Below are positions 33,084-42,325 of a stretch of DNA of 64,000 nt, in pieces (within the stretch, counting starts at the first letter, position 1; each line of letters begins with the position of its first letter). This DNA comes from SHWB01 sp050246875 (GTDB lineage: Bacteria > Pseudomonadota > Alphaproteobacteria > UBA6615). The position numbers and the translations under genes are program-made. The DNA lies in NCBI GenBank assembly GCA_050246875.1, contig JBFWVF010000011.1, forward strand, positions 138,056 to 202,055, written 5' to 3'. Under the pieces are notes generated by a model that was not told the origin of the DNA, made no database searches, and was given only the letters and a program-made list of their open reading frames with translations.

Positions 33084-33536
33084 TCACGCCTTCTTCTCGA
33101 ACGCGCCCCGTTCGTTCTCCTGCCAGTAGGTCAGGTCGTGGCCGGCGTCGCGGCAGGCGGTCCAGCGCTGGCGGGCGGCGGCGACCTGGGCCTCGTCGTT
33201 GCCGTCGAAGATGTCGCAGACCAGCGCAAAGCCTGCGACCTGCGCCGAGGTGGCGCCGTCGGTGAGGAACAGCACCTCGGCGCCGTTGGGGTTCTCGTCG
33301 GCGTCGGTCAGCCAGACCGGCTGCAGCGCGGCGTGGCCGTCGGCCTTCGTGCCGTGCGGCAGGAAGCCGCGGTCGTCGTAGGTCCACAGATGGTCGGCCA
33401 GCGCCTCGACGCGCTCGGCCGAACCGGCCATGACGACGGCGCGGCGCCTGTCGCGTTCCAGCGTCGCCTGCAGCATGCGCGGCAGCGCGTCCTCGAGGCG
33501 GCGGCGGACGAGGTGATAGAAGCGGATCTCGGTCAT
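33084..33536 (-). CDS. holC: DNA polymerase III chi subunit
   Basis: A 150-residue HolC, the clamp-loader accessory protein that links the replisome to single-stranded DNA-binding protein. Family markers are FYHLVRRRLEDALPRMLQ at the N-terminus, the segment VEALADHLWTYDDRGFLPHG, and VWLTDADENPNGAEVLFLTDG. The ATG at 33536 is chosen because the family begins at MTEIRFYHL; the longer frame upstream runs into repeat DNA. It lies between pepA and ndk on the same strand; family B repeats separate it from pepA. Confidence 0.92.
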   Translation of the reverse strand: MTEIRFYHLVRRRLEDALPRMLQATLERDRRRAVVMAGSAERVEALADHLWTYDDRGFLPHGTKADGHAALQPVWLTDADENPNGAEVLFLTDGATSAQVAGFALVCDIFDGNDEAQVAAARQRWTACRDAGHDLTYWQENERGAFEKKA

Positions 33537-33584
33537 CGCACTTGCGGACGGCATTGCGGCAGCCGGCACGGGCTGCCTTCGACG

Positions 33585-33731
33585 CCTCGTCCTTCGACAG
33601 GCTCAGGATGAGGCTGCGAGGGACGGCGAAGCTGCGCCAAGCGTGGCTCGCTGCCGCCGGGCCGTCGGCGGCGAGGCGGCGCCGAGCCTATGCAAGAAAC
33701 GTCCTCATGGTGAGCCTGTCGAACCATGAGG
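33585..33731. repeat. Family B palindromic repeats between pepA and holC
   Basis: Two further copies of the 29-base unit. The one at 33585-33613 is in the (-) orientation with CCTCGTCC/GGATGAGG arms. The one at 33703-33731 keeps the TGAGCCTGTCGAA core but has arms CCTCATGG and CCATGAGG, changed on both sides so pairing is preserved. It ends 8 bases before the pepA stop codon and could act as a transcript 3' hairpin. Confidence 0.8.
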
Positions 33732-33739
33732 TCCGCCGC

Positions 33740-35233
33740 CTACCGCTCGTAATTGTCGGCGACGAAGCGGTCGAGCAGGCGGACGCCAAAGGCGGTGGCG
33801 CCCTTCTCCATCAGCGGCTTGTCCTTGTCGGCCCAGACCACGCCGGCGACGTCGAGATGGGCCCATTTGACGTCGTTGGTGAAGCGCTTGATGAACTGCG
33901 CGCCGGTGATCGAGCCGCCCCAGCGGCCGCCGCCGATGTTCTTCATGTCGGCGGCCGGGCTGTCGATCTGGCGGTCGTAGGCCTCGCCCAGCGGCATGCG
34001 CCACAGCGGCTCGCCGACCGCCTTGCCGGCGGCGTCGAGCTGGCCGGCCAGCGCGTCGTCGGTGGCGTAGAAGCCGGCCATCTCCTTGCCCAGCGCCACG
34101 AGGATGGCGCCGGTCAGCGTGGCGAGGTCGACGATGGCCGTCGGCTTGAAGCGGTCCTGCGTGTACCAGATGGCGTCGGCCAGCACGAGGCGGCCCTCGG
34201 CGTCGGTGTTGAGCACCTCGATGGTCTGGCCCGACATCGAGCGCACGATGTCGCCCGGCCGCTGGGCGTTGCCGTCGGGCATGTTCTCGACCAGGCCGAC
34301 GACGCCGACGACGTTGGCGCGCGCCTTGCGGCCGGCCAGCGCGTGCATGGCGCCGATGACGGCGCCGGCGCCGGCCATGTCCCACTTCATGTCCTCCATG
34401 CCGGCGGCGGGCTTGATGGAGATGCCGCCGGTATCGAAGGTGACGCCCTTGCCGACCAGCGCCAGCGGCTTGTCGCCGGCCTTGCCGCCGTTCCAGCGCA
34501 TGACCACGAGCTGCGGCTCGCGCACGCTGCCCTGGGCGACGCCGAGCAGCGCGCCCATGCCCAGCTCGCGCATGCGCTTCTCGCCCAGCACCTCGACCTT
34601 GACGCCGAGCTTGCCGAGCTTGCGGCATTCGGCGGCGAGGCTCGTCGGGTAGATGACGTTGGCCGGCTCGGAGACGACGTTGCGCGTGAAGTCGACGCCA
34701 TCGGCGATGGCGGCGAGCGGTGCCCAGGCGCGGCGCGCGGCGGCGGCGCCCTCGACGCGCAGCGTCGCGGCGGCCAGCGTCGGCTTCTTGTCGGCGCTCT
34801 CGCGCGTCAGGTACTTGTCGAAACGGTAGCTGCGCAGGCGCAGGCCGAAGGCGATCTCGGCCGCGACGTCGGAGGCCTTCGGCTTGAGGCCGGGCAGCTC
34901 GTCGACCATCACTTCCACGGCGCCGGCCCTCCGGGCGTTGGCGGCGAGACAGATGCGGGCGCCGAGCGCCTCCAGCTTGAGCGCGTCGAGCGCCTTGGCC
35001 TCGCCGACCCCGACCAGCAGCACCGTCGCGCCTTCGAGCCCGGCCGGCGCCGCCACCGCCACCGTCTCGCCATGCTTGCCCGAAAAACTGCCGGCGGCGG
35101 CGGCACGGGCCAGCGCGCCCCTGGTCTTGCGGTCGAGGGCGGTGGCCGATGGTCCGAACTTGCGGCCGGCGCCGACGAAGACGGCGAGGAGGCCCTTGTC
35201 GGACAGCTTGGCTTCGGCGAACGTGATCTTCAT
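33740..35233 (-). CDS. pepA: Leucyl aminopeptidase (M17)
   Basis: A 497-residue cytosolic M17 aminopeptidase with two-metal catalysis. The metal and substrate residues appear in VGKGVTFDTGGISIKP, KWDMAGAG, and the signature NTDAEGRLVLAD, with the catalytic arginine in the same motif. N-terminal macro-like domain occupies about 1-160. E. coli PepA also binds DNA; nothing here shows whether this one does. The ATG at 35233 is divergent from lptF across a 261-base gap, and holC and ndk follow. Confidence 0.96.
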   Translation of the reverse strand: MKITFAEAKLSDKGLLAVFVGAGRKFGPSATALDRKTRGALARAAAAGSFSGKHGETVAVAAPAGLEGATVLLVGVGEAKALDALKLEALGARICLAANARRAGAVEVMVDELPGLKPKASDVAAEIAFGLRLRSYRFDKYLTRESADKKPTLAAATLRVEGAAAARRAWAPLAAIADGVDFTRNVVSEPANVIYPTSLAAECRKLGKLGVKVEVLGEKRMRELGMGALLGVAQGSVREPQLVVMRWNGGKAGDKPLALVGKGVTFDTGGISIKPAAGMEDMKWDMAGAGAVIGAMHALAGRKARANVVGVVGLVENMPDGNAQRPGDIVRSMSGQTIEVLNTDAEGRLVLADAIWYTQDRFKPTAIVDLATLTGAILVALGKEMAGFYATDDALAGQLDAAGKAVGEPLWRMPLGEAYDRQIDSPAADMKNIGGGRWGGSITGAQFIKRFTNDVKWAHLDVAGVVWADKDKPLMEKGATAFGVRLLDRFVADNYER

Positions 35234-35370
35234 CGCTGGGCTCTCGGCACGGGGTCGGCGGGATCGGCGCCGGCATGCGGCGCGGCGCCGCACCCGGTCC
35301 GGCTGTCCTAGTCCACGGCGGCGGCGCGCGCAAGGCAAGCGGGCTGCGGTTCCAGCTAGGCGCGGCGCCG

Positions 35371-35389
35371 GGCCTTCTGCTAGAAGGCC
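35371..35389. other. Hairpin in the pepA-lptF intergenic region
   Basis: GGCCTTCT (35371-35378) and AGAAGGCC (35382-35389) form an 8-bp stem around a GCT loop, extended by CCG/CGG with a one-base bulge. No T-run follows on either strand, so it is probably not a terminator. It lies about 105 bases upstream of the lptF start and could be an operator or leader hairpin. The 261-base gap otherwise shows no gene. Confidence 0.4.
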
Positions 35390-35494
35390 GGTGAATTCTC
35401 TGTGTTTGTCGCAACTTAGGGGGTATCGGGCGGTGCGCGCGACGGCGGCGGACAGGCGACGGGGCAGGCGGCCGCACGCCCGGGGTGCGGCGCG

Positions 35495-36616
35495 TTGAGG
35501 GCGATCGACCGCTACGTGCTGCGCCAGCTCGTCCTGGCGACCCTGTTCGTCACCGGCGTCTTCACCCTGCTGGTCGCGCTCGTCGGCTCGCTGCGCGAGA
35601 TCGACTTCGTCATCAACCGCGGCCTGCCCTTCACCGTCTTCCTCGAACTGATGGCACTGCGCCTGCCGGAATTCATCGCGACGGTGCTGCCCATCGCCCT
35701 CTTCATCGCCGTGCTGTTCGTCTACAACCGCCTGGTCGGCGACAGCGAGATGGTGGTGATGCGCGCCGCCGGCCTCGGCCACTGGCGCCTCGCGCTGCCG
35801 GCGCTGGCCAGCGCCGCCGGCGTCTGCATCGCCAGCTACGGGCTGGCCCTGTACCTGACGCCGGTGACGAAGGCCGCCTACAAGGAGCAGGTCTTCCACT
35901 ACCGCAACACCTACGGCAACGTGCTGCTGCAGGAAGGCCGCTTCAACACGCCGTCGGACGGGCTCACCGTGTATTTCCGCGAGCAGGCGGCGAACGGCGA
36001 CCTGATCGGCATCTTCGCCCACGACACGCGCCGCGCCGACCGGCCGGCGCGCACCTACATCGCCCGCCGCGGCGCGATGGAGTCGGCGCCGGGCGGCGCC
36101 CGCATCGTGCTGTTCGACGGCAGCCTGCAGCAGATCGACGGCGGCGACGGCGACCTCGAACAGTTCTATTTCGACCAGCTCGCCCTCGACCTCGGACCGA
36201 GTTCGCCGGCCAGCCAGCACCGCTGGCAGGAGCCCGAGGAACGCACCCTGCCCGGCCTGTTCAACCCGGTGCTGAGCGACCCCAACGACGCCTTCTACCA
36301 GAAGAACCTGATCGCCGAGGGCCACCGCCGCCTGGCCTCGCCGCTGCTGGCGATCGCCTTCGCGCTGGCCGGCGTGGCGGCGCTGCTGGGCGGCGAGTTC
36401 AGCCGCCGCGGCCAGTCGGGCCGCATCGTCGCCGCGGTGTGCGCGGTCATCTGCCTCTACCTCGCCAACCTGACGGTCTTCAACCTGACGCAGAAGAACC
36501 TCGCGCTCGCGCCGCTGCTCTACCTGCTGCCGGTCGGCGCGGCGACGGCGGCGGCCTATGCGCTGGCCGGACGCTGGCGGCGGCGGCCGTCCGGCGCCGC
36601 CCTGGCCGCGGGGTGA
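35495..36616 (+). CDS. lptF: LPS export permease LptF
   Basis: A 373-residue inner-membrane protein of the LptF/LptG family. Three membrane helices at the N-terminus (about 15-115), a periplasmic beta-jellyroll (about 125-275) and three C-terminal helices (about 280-365) give the usual topology. With LptG and the LptB ATPase it extracts lipopolysaccharide from the inner membrane. RAIDRYVLRQL and the FVYNRLVGDSEMVVMRAAG segment are typical. The start is a TTG at 35495 fitting the homology; no ATG is available before the first helix. It overlaps the lptG region (GTGA). Confidence 0.94.
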   Translation: MRAIDRYVLRQLVLATLFVTGVFTLLVALVGSLREIDFVINRGLPFTVFLELMALRLPEFIATVLPIALFIAVLFVYNRLVGDSEMVVMRAAGLGHWRLALPALASAAGVCIASYGLALYLTPVTKAAYKEQVFHYRNTYGNVLLQEGRFNTPSDGLTVYFREQAANGDLIGIFAHDTRRADRPARTYIARRGAMESAPGGARIVLFDGSLQQIDGGDGDLEQFYFDQLALDLGPSSPASQHRWQEPEERTLPGLFNPVLSDPNDAFYQKNLIAEGHRRLASPLLAIAFALAGVAALLGGEFSRRGQSGRIVAAVCAVICLYLANLTVFNLTQKNLALAPLLYLLPVGAATAAAYALAGRWRRRPSGAALAAG

Positions 36617-36621
36617 ACGAC

Positions 36622-37719
36622 ATGTTCCTGTCGCGCACCGTCTCGGGCTATCTCGGACGCAACTTCGCCGTCTGGTTCGCCATCGTGCTGGCGACGCTGT
36701 TCGCCGTGTTCGCGCTCATCGACATCGTCGAGCTGTTGCGCCGCTCCGCCGGCAAGCCGCTGGTGACGCTGGCCATCATCGCCGACATGGAACTGCTGCG
36801 GCTGCCCAACCTGCTGCAGGAGGCGGTGCCCTTCGCGGTGCTGTTCGGCGGCATGTTCGCCTTCGTCAAGCTGACGCGGCACCACGAGCTGATCGTGCTG
36901 CGCGCCGCCGGCGTTTCGGTGTGGCAGTTCCTGCTGCCGGCCCTGCTGATCGCCACCACCGTGGGCGCGATCAAGGTGATGGCGCTGAACCCGCTGGCGG
37001 CGGTGCTGCTGGCGCACTACGAGCGCATGGAGGGCCGCTATCTTTCGGGCAAGAGCGCCCTGCTCGCCGTCGCCAATTCCGGGCTGTGGCTGCGCGAGGT
37101 CGATGCCAACGGCAACCACACCGTGGTCGCCGCCAAGGCCGTGCGGCCGGACCAGGTGACGCTCGACGAGGCGACCTTCTACGTCTTCGAGGGCGAGGAC
37201 CAATTCCTCCGCCGCATCGACGCCCGGACGGCCCGGCTCGAACCCGGCCACTGGCTGATCGAGGAGGCGATCGTGCGCTCGCCGCAGTCGGCCTACCGGC
37301 CGGTCGCGGTGGTGCGCCTGCCGACCGACCTGACGACCGACAAGATCCAGGAAAGCTTCGCCAGCCCGAAGACGGTGTCCTTCTGGCATCTGCCGCGCTT
37401 CATCCGCGTGCTCGAGGAGACCGGCTTCTCGGCCACCCCGCATCGCCTGCGCTGGCACGCCCTGATGGCCGAGCCGCTGCTGCTGATGGCCATGGTGCTG
37501 CTCGCCGCGACGTTCTCGCTGCGCCTGCAACGGCGTGGCGGCACGCTGCTGCTGGTCGGCACCGGCGTGCTCGCCGGCTTCCTGCTGCACGTCATGACCA
37601 ACGTCATCCACGCCCTCGGCATCGGCGCCAGCGTGCCGGTGGTGCTCGCCGCCTGGGCGCCGGCGGGCGTCAGCCTGATGGCCGGCCTGTCGCTGCTGCT
37701 GCACCTGGAGGACGGATAA
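36622..37719 (+). CDS. lptG: LPS export permease LptG
   Basis: A 365-residue LptG, the partner of LptF, with the same 3+3 helix layout and a periplasmic jellyroll (about 130-270). SRTVSGYLGRNFAVWF begins the first helix and KLTRHHELIVLRAAGVS is the coupling-helix region expected to contact LptB. The ATG at 36622 has GGGGTGA spanning the lptF stop as ribosome-binding site; an in-frame GTG at 36613 overlaps that stop and is the alternative start. lptD follows after one base. Confidence 0.94.
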   Translation: MFLSRTVSGYLGRNFAVWFAIVLATLFAVFALIDIVELLRRSAGKPLVTLAIIADMELLRLPNLLQEAVPFAVLFGGMFAFVKLTRHHELIVLRAAGVSVWQFLLPALLIATTVGAIKVMALNPLAAVLLAHYERMEGRYLSGKSALLAVANSGLWLREVDANGNHTVVAAKAVRPDQVTLDEATFYVFEGEDQFLRRIDARTARLEPGHWLIEEAIVRSPQSAYRPVAVVRLPTDLTTDKIQESFASPKTVSFWHLPRFIRVLEETGFSATPHRLRWHALMAEPLLLMAMVLLAATFSLRLQRRGGTLLLVGTGVLAGFLLHVMTNVIHALGIGASVPVVLAAWAPAGVSLMAGLSLLLHLEDG

Positions 37720-37720
37720 G

Positions 37721-39913
37721 GTGGTAGCGGGGGGGCGCTTGCAAATCGCGTTGGCGGCGGCACTGCTGGCCCTGTGCGCCGCGCTGGCGGCGAGCGCGCC
37801 GGCGGCGGCACAGGCGGCGGCGCGCGACAGCGCCGGCCGCGAGGTCCTGCTGCAGGCCGACCAGGTGCAGTTCGACGACGCCCTCGGCGTCGCCACGGCG
37901 ACGGGCAACGTCGAACTGGCGCAGGGCAACCGGGTGCTGATGGCCGACACCGTCAGCTACAACCAGCGCGCCAACGTCGTCACCGCGTCGGGCAATGTGG
38001 TGCTGCTCGAGCCGTCGGGCGAAGTGATGTTCGCCGAATACGCCGAGATGACCGACGACATGCGCGAGGGCTTCCTGCGCGGCCTGCGCGTGCTGCTGGC
38101 CGAGGACGCCCGCCTCGCCGCCGCCGGCGGCGTGCGCCGTGCCGGCTCCGAGACCGAGCTGTCGCGCGCCGTCTATACGCCCTGCGTCGACTGCAAGGGC
38201 CGCGGCGACCGGCCGCTGTGGGAAGTGCGCGCGCGCCGCGTGGTCCACAACAGCGAGAAGCAGGAGGTCACCTACCACAGCGCCTGGCTGGACATGGCCG
38301 GCATACCGGTCATGTGGGTGCCGTACCTGTCGCACCCCGACCCGTCGGTGAAGCGCCGCACGGGCTTCCTCGCGCCTGTTTACGGCGTCTCCTCGAATGT
38401 CGGCACATCGGTGCAGACGCCGTACTTCTGGGCTCTGTCCGAGGACAAGGACATCACCTTCGACCCGATCCTGATGGTCGAGCGCGCGCCGTTGCTGACC
38501 GGCGAATACCGCCAGGCCTACAACGACGGCGAATTGCGCTTCCGCCCCAGCGTCGCGCGCGACGGCTTCCAGGGCGGAAGTCAGAAGTTCCGAGGCCACA
38601 TCGACGGAACGGCGCGGTTCGATGCTTCGGACACCTGGCGCTACGGCAGCCGCCTGTGGCTGACCTCCGACGATACCTATCTGTCGCGCTACAGCTTTCA
38701 GCGTCAGGACATCCTGACCAGCAGGCTCTACGCCGAGGGCTTTCACGCCCGCAACTACGCGGTCGCCGAAAGCATCTATTTCCAGGATCTGCGGCCGACC
38801 GGCGCCGGCGCCGAAGCACCGTTCGTGATGCCGCGTATGGCCTACAGCTTCGTGGGCGAACCGGGCCGCCTCGGCGGGCGGGCCAACTTCGACGCCGACA
38901 TGCTGGCGTTGACCCGTGTCGACGGCGCCTCCAGCCGGCGCATCTCGGCGGTCACCGGCTGGCAGATACCGTGGTACAGCCGCTTCGGCTCGATCACGAC
39001 ATTCTCGACCAGCCTGCAAACGGACATCTACAGCGTCGAGCGTGTCAGCTCGGCGGAACGCGATTCGGAAGGCAACGGCGTCGTCGGCCGCGCCTTCCCC
39101 ATGGCCGCGCTCGACTGGCGGTTGCCTTTCGTGCGCGATGGCGGCAACACACGCCAGGTGATCGAGCCCATCGCGGCCTTCGTCGCGGCGCCGTTCAGTG
39201 CCAATCCGAGCCGCATTCCCAACGAGGACAGCGCCGACTTCGAGTTCGACGAAACCAACCTGTTCCGCCCGGGACGGTTCGGCGGACGCGACCGCGTCGA
39301 GGAGGGCCAGCACGTCGCTTACGGCGTCCGTACCGGTACATACGGCGCCCGCGGCGGCCGCACGACATTGTTCATCGGGCAATCCTTCCAGTTCCAGAAG
39401 GAATCCAGCCTCGCCGGTGCCTCCGGGCTCGAGGAGGACTTCTCGGACATCGTCGCGCGGCTCGAAGTGGTACCCAATCGCTATCTCAGCGCCGTCTACA
39501 AGACGCGGATCGACGTCGACAGCCAAGACGCGGCGCGCAGCGAACTGGCGCTGCGGGCCGGAGGCCGGGCGCTCGCCGTCGACCTGTTCTATTTCTTCTT
39601 CAACCAGCAACAGCAATTGCAGACGACCGGCACCCAGCGCCGCAACTATGGCGACCGCGAGGAAATAACCGCCCAGTTGAGCTCGCAACTCACCGACCGC
39701 TGGAGCGCGTCCATCGACACGCGGCGCGACATCGCCACGGGGGCCGGTACGATCTCGTGGGGCGGCACCGTTCGCTACGTCTGCGACTGCGCCACCTTCG
39801 GCCTCGACTTCCGGCGCGACTTCACCCGCGACCGCGATATCGGGCCGAACGATTCCATCGTCCTGCGGATGGTGCTGAAAACTCTCGGCGAGTTCGGCGG
39901 CAGTGTCCTCTAG
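37721..39913 (+). CDS. lptD: LPS assembly outer-membrane protein LptD
   Basis: A 730-residue outer-membrane translocon that inserts LPS into the outer leaflet. A signal peptide (cleavage near AAQA) is followed by the periplasmic LptA-like jellyroll (VLLQADQVQFDDALGVATATGNV, about 40-150) and a large beta-barrel. Cysteine pairs C155/C158 (CVDC) and C688/C690 (CDC) sit at the N-terminal domain end and barrel end, as needed for the inter-domain disulfides of mature LptD. GTG start 1 base after the lptG stop. The barrel half is slightly less GC-rich than its neighbours, as often for outer-membrane proteins. Confidence 0.93.
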   Translation: MVAGGRLQIALAAALLALCAALAASAPAAAQAAARDSAGREVLLQADQVQFDDALGVATATGNVELAQGNRVLMADTVSYNQRANVVTASGNVVLLEPSGEVMFAEYAEMTDDMREGFLRGLRVLLAEDARLAAAGGVRRAGSETELSRAVYTPCVDCKGRGDRPLWEVRARRVVHNSEKQEVTYHSAWLDMAGIPVMWVPYLSHPDPSVKRRTGFLAPVYGVSSNVGTSVQTPYFWALSEDKDITFDPILMVERAPLLTGEYRQAYNDGELRFRPSVARDGFQGGSQKFRGHIDGTARFDASDTWRYGSRLWLTSDDTYLSRYSFQRQDILTSRLYAEGFHARNYAVAESIYFQDLRPTGAGAEAPFVMPRMAYSFVGEPGRLGGRANFDADMLALTRVDGASSRRISAVTGWQIPWYSRFGSITTFSTSLQTDIYSVERVSSAERDSEGNGVVGRAFPMAALDWRLPFVRDGGNTRQVIEPIAAFVAAPFSANPSRIPNEDSADFEFDETNLFRPGRFGGRDRVEEGQHVAYGVRTGTYGARGGRTTLFIGQSFQFQKESSLAGASGLEEDFSDIVARLEVVPNRYLSAVYKTRIDVDSQDAARSELALRAGGRALAVDLFYFFFNQQQQLQTTGTQRRNYGDREEITAQLSSQLTDRWSASIDTRRDIATGAGTISWGGTVRYVCDCATFGLDFRRDFTRDRDIGPNDSIVLRMVLKTLGEFGGSVL

Positions 39914-40001
39914 ACCCCGCTCCCGGCCCCGACCCTGTTGCCATGGGCGGGCCAAGTGTGCTGGATGGGGCTGCGGGCAGGAGCGTTGCAGGACAATGGC
40001 C

Positions 40002-41291
40002 ATGCGAGGAACAACGGTCCGCCGGACGGGCCTCGCCGCCGCGCTGGGCGTGGCGATCGCGCTGTGCCTCGCGGTCGCGCAACCGGCCGTCGCGCAGGAA
40101 GTCCAGCGCATCGCGGCCGTGGTCAACGACCAGGTGATTTCGATTTACGACCTGGCGCGGCGTCTCGACCTCGTCATCCGCTCGTCCGGCATGCCGGACA
40201 ACCCCGAGCAGCGCCGGCGGCTGGCGCCGCAGGTGATGCGCGGCCTCATCGACGAGACACTGCAGTCGCAGGAGGCCGCGCGGCTGAACATCAACGTCAG
40301 CCAGGCCGACGTCGATACCGCGATCGCCCAGATCGAGGCCAACAACAAGCTGCCCAAGGGCGGCTTCGGCGACTTCGTGGCCCGGCAGGGCCTCACCATC
40401 GACACGGTCATGGCGCAGATCAGGCCCTCGCTCGCCTGGCAGAAGCTGATCGCCCGTCGCGTCGTTCCGACCATCGATATCGGCGAGGAAGACATCGACG
40501 CGGTGCTCGCCCGCATCAAGGAAAAGTCCGGGGGCACCGAATTGCGGCTGGCCGAAATCGTCCTGCCCATCGACGACCAGGGCCAGGCGCAGGACGTCGT
40601 CGACCTTGCCCGCCGGCTGGTGTCCCAGGTCCGCGGCGGCGCGCCGTTCGCGCCGATCGCCCGCCAGTTCTCGCGCAGCGCCAGCGCGGCGACCGGCGGC
40701 GACATTGGCTGGGTCGCGGAGGGCCAGTTGTCGACGGCCGATGCGACCGCCGTCAGCGGTCTGAAGCCGGGTGAGGTGGCGGACCCCATCGTCGAGCCCG
40801 ACGTCATCCGCATCGTCTACCTCATCGAGCGGCGCAGCAGCGGCGGAGGTGGCGGCGGCGACGCCCGGCTAACGCTGCGCCAGCTTGGCCTGCCGCTCGC
40901 GCCCAACGCGACCAAGGCCGACACCGACGTGCAGATCTCGCTCGCCGCCCAGATCGGCGCCGCCGCCAAGGACTGCGCCGACTTCGCCCGCCTCGCCGCC
41001 GAACAGGGATCGCCGCAGCCGGCCGAGCCGATCGAGGTGCGTGCCGGCGACCTCGCCGACCACCTGCGCGCGGTCATCGACGGCGTGCCGGCGGGCAAGG
41101 CGGCACCGCCGGTCGTCGTGCCGGGCTCGGTGCAGGTCATCATGATCTGCAGCCGCGAGGCCAACCAGGGTCCGGCGCGCGAGGACATCCGCGAATCGCT
41201 GCTGCGCGAGCGCGTCGACATGATGTCGCGGCGCTATCTGCGCGACCTGCGCCGCGCCGCCTTCGTCGACGTCCGGGCCTTCCCGGGATGA
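40002..41291 (+). CDS. surA: Periplasmic chaperone / peptidyl-prolyl isomerase SurA
   Basis: A 429-residue periplasmic protein with a signal peptide (cleavage near AVAQ-EV). The N-terminal chaperone domain begins QRIAAVVNDQVISIYDLARRLDL; a parvulin rotamase domain follows (about 170-280, LRLAEIVLPIDDQ...ARQFSRSASAATGGDIGW), and a degenerate second region precedes the C-terminal helix. SurA delivers outer-membrane proteins such as LptD to the BAM complex, so the lptD-surA order is meaningful. ATG 40002 is favoured by AGGA 8 bases upstream; an ATG at 39996 is also in frame. It overlaps pdxA by ATGA. Confidence 0.92.
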   Translation: MRGTTVRRTGLAAALGVAIALCLAVAQPAVAQEVQRIAAVVNDQVISIYDLARRLDLVIRSSGMPDNPEQRRRLAPQVMRGLIDETLQSQEAARLNINVSQADVDTAIAQIEANNKLPKGGFGDFVARQGLTIDTVMAQIRPSLAWQKLIARRVVPTIDIGEEDIDAVLARIKEKSGGTELRLAEIVLPIDDQGQAQDVVDLARRLVSQVRGGAPFAPIARQFSRSASAATGGDIGWVAEGQLSTADATAVSGLKPGEVADPIVEPDVIRIVYLIERRSSGGGGGGDARLTLRQLGLPLAPNATKADTDVQISLAAQIGAAAKDCADFARLAAEQGSPQPAEPIEVRAGDLADHLRAVIDGVPAGKAAPPVVVPGSVQVIMICSREANQGPAREDIRESLLRERVDMMSRRYLRDLRRAAFVDVRAFPG

Positions 41292-42325
41292 ACCCCGCGC
41301 CGTCGGTCGAGGCGGCTCCGCCGCTGGCGCTGACGATGGGCGAACCGGCCGGCATCGGCGGCGAGATCGCCCTTGCCGCCTGGGCCGGTCGCGGCGAGGA
41401 CGTGCCGCCCTTCTTCCTGCTCGACGACCCGGCGCGGATGACGCGTCTCGCCGCCAGCCTCGGCCGGGACGTCCCGGTCCGCGCCATCGCCAGCCCGGCG
41501 GAGACGGCGCGCACATGGCCGCAGGCCCTGCCGGTGCTGCCGCTGGCCGTCCGCGTCGAGGCGACCCCCGGCACGCCCGACCCGGCCAACGCCGCGGCCG
41601 TCGTCGGCGCCATCCGCCGCGCCGTTTCGCTGGTGCGCGGCGGCGAGGCGGCGGCGGTCGTCACCAACCCGATCCACAAGCAGACGCTCTACGGCAGCGG
41701 CTTCCGCTTTCCCGGCCATACCGAGTTCCTCGCCGAGCTGACCGGCACGGCCGCGGCGCCGGTAATGATGCTGGCCGTGCCGGGCCTGCGCGTGGTGCCG
41801 GTGACGATCCACATGCCGCTCGCCCAGGCGATCGCGCGCATCGACCGTGCCGCCATCGTGCACTGCGGGCGCGTGACGGCGGCGGCGCTGCAACGCGATT
41901 TCGCCATCGCCCGGCCGCGCCTCGCCGTGGCCGGGCTCAATCCGCATGCCGGCGAAGGCGGCACGCTGGGGCGCGAGGAGACCGACATCATCGCCCCCGC
42001 CGTGGCCGAACTGGCCGCTCTCGACATCGAGGCGACGGGGCCGCTGCCGGCCGACACGCTGTTCCACCCGGAAGCGCGGGCGCGCTGGGACGCCGTCATC
42101 TGCATGTACCACGACCAGGCGCTGATCCCGCTCAAGACGGTGGACTTCGCCCACGGCGTCAACATCACGCTCGGCCTGCCGATCGTCCGCACCTCACCCG
42201 ACCACGGCACCGCCTTCGACATCGCCGGGCAGGGCCGCGCCGACCCGGCGAGCCTCGTTGCCGCGCTGCGGCTGGCCGCCGCGATGGCGGCGCGGCGGCG
42301 CGCGAGCCTCGCCACCGCCGCGTGA
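41288..42325 (+). CDS. pdxA: 4-hydroxythreonine-4-phosphate dehydrogenase
   Basis: A 345-residue PdxA, the NAD-dependent metal enzyme of DXP-dependent vitamin B6 synthesis. Family markers include TMGEPAGIGGEI, VTNPIHK, the metal ligand region GLNPHAGEGG, and YHDQALIPLK, which carries a metal-binding histidine and aspartate. RTSPDHGTAFDIAG near the end is diagnostic. Overlaps surA upstream (ATGA) and rsmA downstream (GTGA), so it belongs to the same translationally coupled chain lptD-surA-pdxA-rsmA. Confidence 0.96.
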   Translation: MNPAPSVEAAPPLALTMGEPAGIGGEIALAAWAGRGEDVPPFFLLDDPARMTRLAASLGRDVPVRAIASPAETARTWPQALPVLPLAVRVEATPGTPDPANAAAVVGAIRRAVSLVRGGEAAAVVTNPIHKQTLYGSGFRFPGHTEFLAELTGTAAAPVMMLAVPGLRVVPVTIHMPLAQAIARIDRAAIVHCGRVTAAALQRDFAIARPRLAVAGLNPHAGEGGTLGREETDIIAPAVAELAALDIEATGPLPADTLFHPEARARWDAVICMYHDQALIPLKTVDFAHGVNITLGLPIVRTSPDHGTAFDIAGQGRADPASLVAALRLAAAMAARRRASLATAA